From assembly GCA_028292145.1 (NCBI GenBank), contig JAQGMX010000337.1:1-6885 (forward strand): 6,885 nucleotides of DNA, given 5' to 3'. The DNA is from Variovorax sp. (GTDB lineage Bacteria; Pseudomonadota; Gammaproteobacteria; Burkholderiales; Burkholderiaceae_C). The position numbers were made by a program, and so were the translations under genes. The notes below the pieces were generated by a model. That model did not search any database. It saw only the letters and a list, made by a program, of their open reading frames with translations, and was not told where the DNA came from. Below are positions 1 through 5,191 of the stretch, piece after piece (positions within the stretch are counted from its first letter, which is position 1; each line of letters begins with the position of its first letter).

Positions 1-279
1 GCCGACGGCGTACTGGAAATCGAAGCGCATTACGTGCTGCGCCTGGACGACGGCGCGCTGGTGGAAGTCGGCAGCAGCGGACTGCGCCACGGACCGCCGG
101 ACGTGATGGCGCGCCTGGCCCGCGGCGAAGCGGTGCCCGGCGACGCCTACTTTTTCCGCACGCTGATCCGTTTCACCACCGGCGCCGAGCGCTGGAAGCA
201 TCTCAACGCCACCATGGCCATCGCCCGCGGGACGCGCGAAGCAAGCCGCGTGCTGCTGGACGTCTATCGGCTGACCTGA
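1..279 (+). CDS. DUF3237 (UPF0311) family protein, 3' end only
   Basis: The reading frame is open from the first base of the window and ends at TGA 277-279, giving 92 C-terminal residues. The family is usually about 150 residues, so roughly the first third lies outside the window. Recognisable features are a segment reading LRLDDGALVEV, then GLRHGPPDVMARLARGE, then YFFRTLIRFTTG and a closing LLDVYRL. These match my recollection of the conserved C-terminal half of DUF3237, a small beta-barrel family with no established biochemical activity. There is no signal for membrane insertion in the visible part. It lies upstream of and co-directional with the LuxR-type regulator, 110 bp away. It may belong to the same catabolic neighbourhood as the esterase further on, but that is inference. 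The family assignment is from motif recall, not a search. Confidence 0.82.
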   Translation, partial: ADGVLEIEAHYVLRLDDGALVEVGSSGLRHGPPDVMARLARGEAVPGDAYFFRTLIRFTTGAERWKHLNATMAIARGTREASRVLLDVYRLT

Positions 280-300
280 TTCCGGCCGAACCGGGTTGAG

Positions 301-314
301 GGTTAGCGCTAGCC
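301..314. promoter_or_regulatory. Near-perfect 14-bp dyad upstream of the LuxR-type gene
   Basis: GGTTAGCGCTAGCC is a 14-bp dyad with a single mismatched pair (303/312), centred on the exact palindrome TAGCGCTA. It lies 76 bp upstream of the regulator's start codon and just after the stop of the DUF3237 gene. This is a plausible operator, for example for autoregulation by the downstream LuxR-type protein. No convincing -35/-10 pair was seen beside it, so the role is speculative. Confidence 0.25.
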
Positions 315-349
315 GGCGCACGGAAACACCGGTTTAAGCTTGAAAAAGA

Positions 350-363
350 GCGCCTTCAGGCGC
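350..363 (+). promoter_or_regulatory. Short hairpin in the 5' leader of the LuxR-type gene
   Basis: GCGCC (350-354) and GGCGC (359-363) form a 5-bp GC-only stem with a TTCA loop. It sits 13 bases before the GGAG ribosome binding site (377-380) of the regulator at 390. There is no T-tract, so it is not an intrinsic terminator. It could modestly shape the mRNA leader or be chance in GC-rich DNA. Confidence 0.2.
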
Positions 364-389
364 CCGCACCGAAGCTGGAGACACAAAAA

Positions 390-1247
390 ATGAATTCCTG
401 GGGCCTCGGGCACGCCGCCCACACCCCGACGTACGACACGCATGCCGCGATGGCGGACGTGGTCGATGCCATGGGGCGCGACCATTTCGCGTCGAGCGCG
501 CTCACGGGCCTCTCGCGCGTCCTGGGCATCGGATCGTGGTCGGTCTACCGGCTGTGGCGCGACCGTCCGCCGGTGATGCACCTGTCGGCCAGCCGGGACG
601 CGGTCGACACGACCGGCGAATGCTTCTCCATCTACCGGGACCGCCGGCTCTATCTGCGCGATTCGAGCTTCGAGGCCGTGCGGCGCGACGGCGTCACCGG
701 CCGCGCGGTGATGCTGCACATGCGGGCCGACGAGGCGCCCAGCACCGAGCATCGCGACGCCATCTACCGCAGCCACGGCATGGTCGAGCGTGTGTCGGTC
801 GCCCGCGCGGAGCCCGACGGTTCGCTGCTCGCCGTCAACGCCTACAGCCACGACGCCGCGCGCTGCTCCGGCCAGGCGATGGCCGAACGCTTCGGCGACA
901 TCGCATCGACGCTGATCGCCGCCGTGGCTCGGCATGTCGAATGGACGGCTACGACGGCGGCATCAGCCTCACCGGCACCGAGCACGCGCGACGCGCTGCG
1001 CAGCCGATGCCCTGCCCTGACCGACCGCGAACTCGACGTGCTGGAGCGACTGCTGCAAGGCATCACCTACGACGGCATCGCGGCGGACATGCGGCTGAGC
1101 GTGTGCACGGTCAAGACCTACCGAGCACGCGCGTTCGAGCGGCTGGACATCCATTTCAAGAGCGAGCTCTTCGCCCTCTTCGTTGCGCCGACGCACGGCA
1201 CGAGGCGCGCAGCCAACGCCCGGGACCGATCCACCCGATCCACCTGA
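390..1247 (+). CDS. LuxR-family transcriptional regulator (GerE-type HTH)
   Basis: This 285-residue protein has a DNA-binding domain at its C-terminus (about residues 209-265). The domain begins LTDRELDVLERLLQG and continues with IAADMRLSVCTVKTYRARAFERL, the LuxR/GerE four-helix arrangement with the recognition helix around TVKTYRARAF. The N-terminal region (about 20-185) is a probable sensory or oligomerisation domain. I see no receiver-domain aspartate pattern and cannot name its ligand. The ATG at 390 is supported by GGAG at 377-380, nine bases upstream. The gene converges on the Bug-type gene, with only 11 bp between the stop codons and no terminator visible there. It probably controls neighbouring catabolic genes, but that is inferred from position only. 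The last six residues are an exact duplication (RST-RST) caused by a 9-bp tandem repeat. Confidence 0.88.
   Translation: MNSWGLGHAAHTPTYDTHAAMADVVDAMGRDHFASSALTGLSRVLGIGSWSVYRLWRDRPPVMHLSASRDAVDTTGECFSIYRDRRLYLRDSSFEAVRRDGVTGRAVMLHMRADEAPSTEHRDAIYRSHGMVERVSVARAEPDGSLLAVNAYSHDAARCSGQAMAERFGDIASTLIAAVARHVEWTATTAASASPAPSTRDALRSRCPALTDRELDVLERLLQGITYDGIAADMRLSVCTVKTYRARAFERLDIHFKSELFALFVAPTHGTRRAANARDRSTRST
1227..1244 (+). repeat. Perfect 9-bp tandem duplication at the 3' end of the LuxR-type gene
   Basis: CGATCCACC occurs twice in immediate succession (1227-1235 and 1236-1244), directly before the TGA at 1245. It encodes Arg-Ser-Thr twice. It lies beyond the HTH domain, so it should be neutral for DNA binding. 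It looks like a recent slippage duplication. Confidence 0.8.
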
Positions 1248-1258
1248 TCTCCGTTCCG

Positions 1259-2242
1259 TCAGTCGGCCTTGAAGCCGGTGGCCTTGACCACCGCCGCCCA
1301 GCGCACCGCCTCCGCTTTCACCATCCGCTCGCTCTCGATCAGGCCGGTGCCCGACAGCGCGAAGCCGGCATCCTGCAAAACGCGCTTGACATCCGGTGTC
1401 TGCATCGCGGCGACAGCCGCCTTGTTGAGCACGTCGAGCGTGGCAACGGGCGTACCGGCCGGCGCGAAAAGCGCGAACCAGGCGGAAAAATCGACCTTCG
1501 GAAAACCGGCCTCGGTCATGGTCGCCACGTCGGGCAGCAGCGCCGAGCGCACGGCGCCGGTGGTCGCCAGGGCACGCAGCTTGCCGCCCTTGATCTGCGG
1601 TGCCGCCAGCGCCGTGGTCACGAAAGCGGCCTGCACGTCGCCGGCGACCAGCGCCGTGATGGCGTCGCCCGTCGCGCGGTAATGCACGGGCTCGATCTTC
1701 AGTCCGGCCTCGTTGGCGAACATCTCGGCGCCGAAATGGCCCGGCGTGCCGGCGCCGAAAGTGCCGAAGTTCACGCGATCGCCCTTGCCCGCAGCGCCCG
1801 CGACCAGTTCCTTCACGCTGCGGTACGGCGAAGTCACCGGCACCACGAGGATGAAGTCGGAACGCACCAGTTCTGACACAGCGACCAGTTCGCGCGCCGG
1901 ATCGTAGGAGAGCTTGGAATACGACGCCGGCGCGATGCTGATCGAGCCGACCTCGCCGAGCAGCAGCGTGTAACCGTCGGGCTGGCTCTTCGCCACCGCC
2001 TGCGCGCCGATCTGACCACCGGCGCCGGCGCGGTTGTCGACCACCAGCGGCTGCTTGAGGATGTCCGTGAGCTTCAGGCCGACCGTGCGCGCGACGACGT
2101 CGGGGCCGGTTCCAGCCGGGAAACCGACGATCAGCCGGATCTGCCGGTCCGGAAACACGCCCGATTCGGCGAACGACGCAAGGGGCAACGCCGCGGCGAG
2201 GGCCACGGTGAGCGGAAGGGCAAGCAGTTTTCGGCGAAGCAT
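1259..2242 (-). CDS. Bug/TctC-type periplasmic solute-binding protein (orphan tripartite tricarboxylate transporter receptor)
   Basis: This 327-residue exported protein is the usual size for the Bug (TctC-like) family, which captures carboxylates and other small solutes in the periplasm. Residues 1-25 are a Sec signal peptide (RRK, a hydrophobic core, then SFA before the cut). The mature part carries IRLIVGFPAGTGPDVVAR (35-52), VVDNRAGAGGQIGA (67-80), DGYTLLLG (89-96), NFGTFGAGTPGHF (158-170) and a late FAPAGTP segment, all characteristic of the family. The ATG at 2242 is chosen because GGAG lies eight bases upstream and the signal peptide starts there; a GTG at 2266 would add eight unlikely residues. 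No TctA/TctB membrane partners are in the window, as is common for Bug proteins in Burkholderiales. It is divergent from the esterase lipoprotein, so its ligand may be the acid that enzyme releases (inference). Confidence 0.93.
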   Translation of the reverse strand: MLRRKLLALPLTVALAAALPLASFAESGVFPDRQIRLIVGFPAGTGPDVVARTVGLKLTDILKQPLVVDNRAGAGGQIGAQAVAKSQPDGYTLLLGEVGSISIAPASYSKLSYDPARELVAVSELVRSDFILVVPVTSPYRSVKELVAGAAGKGDRVNFGTFGAGTPGHFGAEMFANEAGLKIEPVHYRATGDAITALVAGDVQAAFVTTALAAPQIKGGKLRALATTGAVRSALLPDVATMTEAGFPKVDFSAWFALFAPAGTPVATLDVLNKAAVAAMQTPDVKRVLQDAGFALSGTGLIESERMVKAEAVRWAAVVKATGFKAD

Positions 2243-2290
2243 CGGCGTTTCTCCACGGGCAGGCACTGGGTGTGCGAATGCACCGGAGTC

Positions 2291-2307
2291 TCCGCCAGCG
2301 CGGCGGA
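2291..2307. promoter_or_regulatory. Short dyad overlapping the inverted-repeat nest
   Basis: TCCGCC (2291-2296) and GGCGGA (2302-2307) are perfect inverted repeats around AGCGC. The right arm shares 2304-2307 with the long hairpin that begins at 2304, so the two structures cannot form together. It lies in the leader or promoter region of the Bug-type gene. Confidence 0.4.
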
Positions 2308-2383
2308 TCGGGTGTCATCCCAGAGGACGACACCCGATCCGTGCGGGCCGCCGGGACTGCGCTGTCATCTTCTGGGATGACGG
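2304..2383. repeat. REPIN/BIME-like pair of inverted 21-nt units between divergent genes
   Basis: Two copies of a 21-nt unit face each other. On the + strand, 2314-2334 begins GTCATCCCAGA; on the - strand, 2381-2361 begins with the same 11 bases. By my count 18 of 21 positions agree. Copy 1 sits in a 13-bp perfect hairpin (CGGATCGGGTGTC at 2304-2316 with its complement at 2329-2341, 12-nt loop). Copy 2 forms its own hairpin (GTCATC 2364-2369 with GATGAC 2376-2381, extendable to 2362/2383). The two copies can instead pair with each other over 11 bp (2314-2324 with 2371-2381). There is no T-tract, so this is not a standard terminator. It may be a short dispersed palindromic repeat (REP doublet), an operator region for the divergent genes, or an RNA switch. 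The structure is seen directly; the role is unknown. Confidence 0.6.
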
Positions 2384-2444
2384 ATCGCCTCCGCGACGGG
2401 TCGTAACGTGCAGCGCGAATCGAACAACAAACCGGAGACAACCG

Positions 2445-4112
2445 ATGAACTCACCGATCGTGAAATTTTCCGCAGCAGCCCTTGCCGCCGCTGCGCTGAG
2501 TGCCTGCGGCGGCGGTGGCGGCAGTGACGCCACCGTGTCGAAACCGTTGCCCACGACGTCTGCGCTCCTGGTGCAATGCGACGCGCTCGTCGGGATTCGG
2601 CTGGCCGACACGACGCTCACCAGCGCGACGGTCGCCGAGGGAACGGTGCTCAACGGCGTCTCGCTGCCGGCGCACTGCGTCGTGCAGGGCCGCATGAATC
2701 CGCGCACCGGCATCGACGGCAAGCCTTATTACATCGGCTTCGAGCTGCGGCTGCCGAGGACATGGAACGGACGGTTCGCGTTCCAGGGCGGCGGCGGCAA
2801 CGACGGCGTCGTGCGGCTGGCGCTGGGTGCGCTGGCCGGCAACGATGCTTCCTCGGCTGCGCTGCAGACCAACGCGCTGGCCAAGGGTTACGCGGTCGTC
2901 ACGACCGATGCCGGCCATCAGGTCACAGACGCCACCTTTGGGCTCGATCCGCAAGCGCGCATCGATCATGCGTACGCGTCCTACGACAAGGTGACGGTCG
3001 CTGCGAAAGAGCTGATCGGCCAGGCCTACGGCCGTGCGCCCGACCGCTCGTACTTCGTCGGTTGCTCGGGCGGCGGACGACAGGCGATGCTCTTCCCGCA
3101 ACGCTTCCCGGCCTATTTCGACGGCATCTCGGCCAATGCACCGGCCATCAAGGTCGCCAAGGAGGCTTCGGTGGCGTCGACGTGGAACGTGCAGACGTAC
3201 ACCGCCATCGCACCGACCGACGCCAACGGACGCCGCATCCTGAGCCGCGCGTTGTCGAGCCAGGACCTGGCGCTGGTTTCGGATGCCGTCGTCAAGAAAT
3301 GCGACGCGCTCGACGGCGCGGCCGACGGGATCATCGGCGTCAATCCGTCGGCCTGCAGTTTCGATCCGGCGGTGCTGCAGTGCACCGGCGCCAAGACCGA
3401 CAGCTGCCTCTCGGGCGACCAGGTCGCGGCGCTGAAGAAGGATTTCGGCGGCCCGAAGAATTCGGCCGGGCAATCGCTCTATGCCAGCTGGCCCTGGGAC
3501 AGCGGTATCAAGGGCGCCGACTGGCGCAACTGGCGGTTGGGCACGTCGACGACCGCAACGCCCAACGCCCGCAACTACTCGCTCATCGCCACCGACGCCA
3601 TGCTGAAGGAGTTCTTCACACCGCCGGCACCGGCTTTCGATGTCTACACTTTCAACTTCGACACCGATCCGGCCCGCATGGACGCCTACGCCGCGATCTA
3701 CAACACCACGTCGACCGACGTCGCGGCATTCCGCCACCGCGGCGGCAAGATGCTGATCGTGCATGGCACCAGCGACCCGATCTTCTCGGCCAACGACTCG
3801 ATCGACTATTACCAGAAGCTGTCTGCCGCCAACGGCGGTGCCGCGTCGACGCGCGACTTCGCCCGGCTCTACCTCGTGCCCGGCATGAACCACTGCTCGG
3901 CTTCCGGCGGTCCGGCGACCGATATCTACGACGCGCTCACGCCGCTCGCCGACTGGGTAGAGAAAGGCATCGCGCCGGACAGCATCGTCGCGAAGGCTGC
4001 GTCGACCTCGCCGTGGCCGGGCCGCACGCGGCCGCTTTGCCCATTTCCGCAAGTGGCGACTTTCAACGGCGGCGGCAACCTGGAGGACGCGGCGAGCTTC
4101 TCGTGCCGGTGA
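2445..4112 (+). CDS. Tannase/feruloyl esterase-family lipoprotein (MHETase-like fold)
   Basis: A 555-residue alpha/beta-hydrolase of the tannase/feruloyl esterase family, expected to hydrolyse esters of (usually aromatic) acids outside the inner membrane. A lipoprotein signal ends in the lipobox LSAC, with lipidated Cys21 followed by a Gly-rich linker. The oxyanion-loop motif GGGGNDG lies at 115-121. The nucleophile is Ser208 in GCSGGG, with Asp444 in HGTSDP and His483 in GMNHCS. Cys207 and Cys484 flank Ser and His, giving the CS-D-HC signature. CDALDGAADGII (286-297) is the family's calcium-site motif in the lid. The mature protein has ten cysteines (45, 78, 207, 286, 304, 313, 321, 484, 532, 554), whose spacing suits the five disulfides I recall for MHETase. 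GGAG at 2434-2437 supports the ATG at 2445. The substrate cannot be told from sequence alone. The divergent Bug-type gene suggests coupled uptake of the product. Confidence 0.93.
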   Translation: MNSPIVKFSAAALAAAALSACGGGGGSDATVSKPLPTTSALLVQCDALVGIRLADTTLTSATVAEGTVLNGVSLPAHCVVQGRMNPRTGIDGKPYYIGFELRLPRTWNGRFAFQGGGGNDGVVRLALGALAGNDASSAALQTNALAKGYAVVTTDAGHQVTDATFGLDPQARIDHAYASYDKVTVAAKELIGQAYGRAPDRSYFVGCSGGGRQAMLFPQRFPAYFDGISANAPAIKVAKEASVASTWNVQTYTAIAPTDANGRRILSRALSSQDLALVSDAVVKKCDALDGAADGIIGVNPSACSFDPAVLQCTGAKTDSCLSGDQVAALKKDFGGPKNSAGQSLYASWPWDSGIKGADWRNWRLGTSTTATPNARNYSLIATDAMLKEFFTPPAPAFDVYTFNFDTDPARMDAYAAIYNTTSTDVAAFRHRGGKMLIVHGTSDPIFSANDSIDYYQKLSAANGGAASTRDFARLYLVPGMNHCSASGGPATDIYDALTPLADWVEKGIAPDSIVAKAASTSPWPGRTRPLCPFPQVATFNGGGNLEDAASFSCR

Positions 4113-4204
4113 TGTCCGCGTCGGCCGCGCGCTGCCATTGCGAACGCCTATCAGCCTCACACGCATGCAGACCGGCCAAGCATGGAGATTGCTTGCACGA
4201 CCCT

Positions 4205-4214
4205 TGTCGCGACA
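4205..4214. promoter_or_regulatory. 10-bp palindrome in the bfr upstream region
   Basis: TGTCGCGACA is a perfect palindrome 34 bp before the bfr start codon, nested beside a wider TTGTC (4204-4208)/GACAA (4217-4221) pair. A weak -35-like TTGTCG (4204-4209) and -10-like TTTAGA (4229-4234) are 19 bp apart. That is a poor promoter match, but the only candidate I see in the 136-bp gap after the esterase gene. Operator function is speculative. Confidence 0.22.
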
Positions 4215-4248
4215 CGGACAATCGCGCTTTTAGAACAAGGAAGAGATC

Positions 4249-4725
4249 ATGAAGGGCGACCCACAAGTCATCGAACATCTGCAGGCGCAGCTCAAGAACG
4301 AGCTAACCGCGATCAACCAGTACTTCCTCCACTACCGGATGCTCAAGCATTGGGGCCTGGACAAGCTGGCCAAGAAGGAATACGCCGAATCGATCGGTGA
4401 GATGAAACATGCCGACTGGCTGATGGACCGCATCTTCATGCTCGACGGCCTGCCCAATCTGCAGGACCTTGCGAAGCTCAATGTCGGCGAGGACGTCCCG
4501 GAAATCCTGACATGCGATCTGGGGCTGGAATACGGCGCACAGGCGACGATCAAGGCGGGCATCGCGCACTGCGAGGCGGTGCGCGACTATGTTTCGCGCG
4601 ACCTGCTCCAGAAGATCCTCGACGACACCGAAGAGCACATCGACTTCCTTGAGACGCAGATCGATCTGGTCGGCAAAGTCGGGCTGCAGAATTACCTGCA
4701 GTCGCAGATGGGCGAGATCGAGTAA
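4249..4725 (+). CDS. bfr: Bacterioferritin
   Basis: The 158-residue product has the standard length of this 24-subunit, heme-containing iron-storage protein, which oxidises Fe2+ at a di-iron centre and deposits ferric mineral in its cavity. It opens with the family-typical MKGD and NELTAINQYFLHYRM, and closes with GLQNYLQSQM. Visible ligands by ungapped comparison with my memory of E. coli Bfr are Glu18, Tyr25, Glu51, His54, Glu94 and His130, plus Met52, the heme axial ligand (EMKHAD, 51-56). The sixth ferroxidase ligand, Glu127 in E. coli, is Thr127 here (DDTEEH), with Glu at 128 and 129. AAGGA at 4237-4241 supports the ATG at 4249. A strong terminator follows, separating it from bfd, its electron-donor partner gene. 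Identification is firm; the effect of Thr127 is unknown. Confidence 0.98.
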   Translation: MKGDPQVIEHLQAQLKNELTAINQYFLHYRMLKHWGLDKLAKKEYAESIGEMKHADWLMDRIFMLDGLPNLQDLAKLNVGEDVPEILTCDLGLEYGAQATIKAGIAHCEAVRDYVSRDLLQKILDDTEEHIDFLETQIDLVGKVGLQNYLQSQMGEIE

Positions 4726-4771
4726 ATCGGTCGTTCCTTCCGCCGGCGCTGCTGCGACAGGCAAACCATTG

Positions 4772-4799
4772 AAGCGGGACCGTCGGTCCCGCTTTTTTT
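4772..4799 (+). terminator. Intrinsic terminator of bfr
   Basis: AAGCGGGACC (4772-4781) and GGTCCCGCTT (4785-4794) form a perfect 10-bp stem with a three-base GTC loop. It runs straight into seven T residues (4793-4799). It begins 46 bases after the bfr stop, so it should end the bfr transcript and isolate it from bfd and the tonB genes. Confidence 0.95.
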
Positions 4800-4851
4800 G
4801 TGTCTGTACTGCACCAAGAACGTGCTTAAAGACCATCGACATCGATAGTTA

Positions 4852-4881
4852 TTGCAAATGCGACAAATTCGTATTTATAAT
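4852..4881 (+). promoter_or_regulatory. Sigma-70-type promoter of the bfd-tonB-exbB-exbD unit
   Basis: A perfect -10 hexamer TATAAT (4876-4881) is preceded, 18 bp away, by a -35-like TTGCAA (4852-4857, four of six consensus bases). The surrounding DNA from about 4840 to 4885 is strikingly AT-rich for this window. The predicted transcript would start near 4888, about 30 bases before the bfd ATG. No better promoter is visible between the bfr terminator and bfd. Confidence 0.75.
4856..4876. promoter_or_regulatory. Candidate iron-responsive (Fur-like) operator in the bfd promoter
   Basis: AAATGCGA (4856-4863) and TCGTATTT (4869-4876) are inverted repeats with one mismatched pair around CAAAT. 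They fill the spacer between the -35 and -10 elements. A repressor bound here would block RNA polymerase. The genes controlled (Bfd, TonB system) are classical Fur targets in proteobacteria. The match to the 19-bp E. coli Fur consensus is weak, so the Fur assignment rests mostly on position, AT-richness and gene content. Confidence 0.4.
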
Positions 4882-4918
4882 TGCGCATCATCAACCAGCC
4901 AGCCAAAGCCGTTTTGCC

Positions 4919-5191
4919 ATGATCGTTTGTGTGTGCCGCCGAGTGTCAGACCGCGACATTGCCCGCCACGCGCGTGCCGGAATGACCTTCGACGAAGTGC
5001 AGTTCGAGCTGGGTGTCGCCACCCAGTGCGGACGTTGCGAAGGTTGCGCCAGAGACGTCGTTGCCCAGTGCAGCGCATCGCACCCGGTCGCAGCCCTCCA
5101 CCGCGAAGACGGCGCGATGACCATCCAGCTTGCCAACTCCATCCAGGACAGCAAAGCATGGAACTCTTCTCGGCACTCGCGGGCAGTCTGA
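4919..5191 (+). CDS. bfd: Bacterioferritin-associated ferredoxin
   Basis: A 90-residue protein with the Bfd/BFD-like [2Fe-2S] fold. Cys4 and Cys6 (MIVCVC) plus Cys37 and Cys40 (GVATQCGRC) reproduce the CxC...CxxC ligand pattern. The intervening region is helix-turn-helix-like (VSDRDIARHARAGMTFDEVQFEL). Bfd binds bacterioferritin and passes electrons to it so that stored iron is reduced and released to the cytoplasm. It is longer than the roughly 64-residue E. coli protein, and the extra C-terminal 25-30 residues look unstructured. The last 34 bases overlap another small frame at 5158. No Shine-Dalgarno sequence is visible before the ATG (the leader reads AGCCAAAGCCGTTTTGCC), so initiation may be weak or leader-dependent. 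It leads the tonB transcription unit, downstream of a dedicated promoter. E. coli instead has bfd before bfr in one operon. Confidence 0.93.
   Translation: MIVCVCRRVSDRDIARHARAGMTFDEVQFELGVATQCGRCEGCARDVVAQCSASHPVAALHREDGAMTIQLANSIQDSKAWNSSRHSRAV

Noticed and set aside
536..1876. 446-codon plus-strand frame overlapping the LuxR gene and opposite the Bug gene
   Set aside because: Low-complexity Arg-rich translation and no start signal. Both overlapped genes are supported by motifs and ribosome binding sites.
2243..2266. GTG start for the Bug-type gene at 2266
   Set aside because: ATG 2242 has a properly spaced GGAG and begins a canonical signal peptide. The extra eight residues contain no feature.
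2304..2341. 13-bp hairpin as an intrinsic terminator
   Set aside because: No T-tract follows on either strand, and it lies between divergent genes where no transcript needs ending.
969..2441. 490-codon minus-strand frame spanning the LuxR gene end, the Bug gene and the intergenic gap
   Set aside because: It crosses two well-supported genes in the wrong phase and has no recognisable domain.
2034..2444. N-terminal extension of the esterase frame back to 2034
   Set aside because: It would run opposite the Bug gene and bury the lipoprotein signal 137 residues inside the protein. The GGAG and signal peptide fix the start at 2445.
2451..4166. Long open frame (571 codons) on the minus strand opposite the esterase gene
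   Set aside because: The product is Arg/Val/Gly-rich with no recognisable domain, typical of an antisense frame in GC-rich codons. The plus-strand frame has a lipoprotein signal and full catalytic motifs.
2576..4252. Long open frame (558 codons) on the plus strand in another phase of the esterase gene
   Set aside because: Composition is Arg/Gly/Ala-rich without motifs, with no ribosome binding site. It is a phase shadow of the esterase.
4303..4842. 179-codon minus-strand frame opposite bfr
   Set aside because: It reads through the bfr terminator in reverse and has no motif. It is a mirror of a conserved gene.
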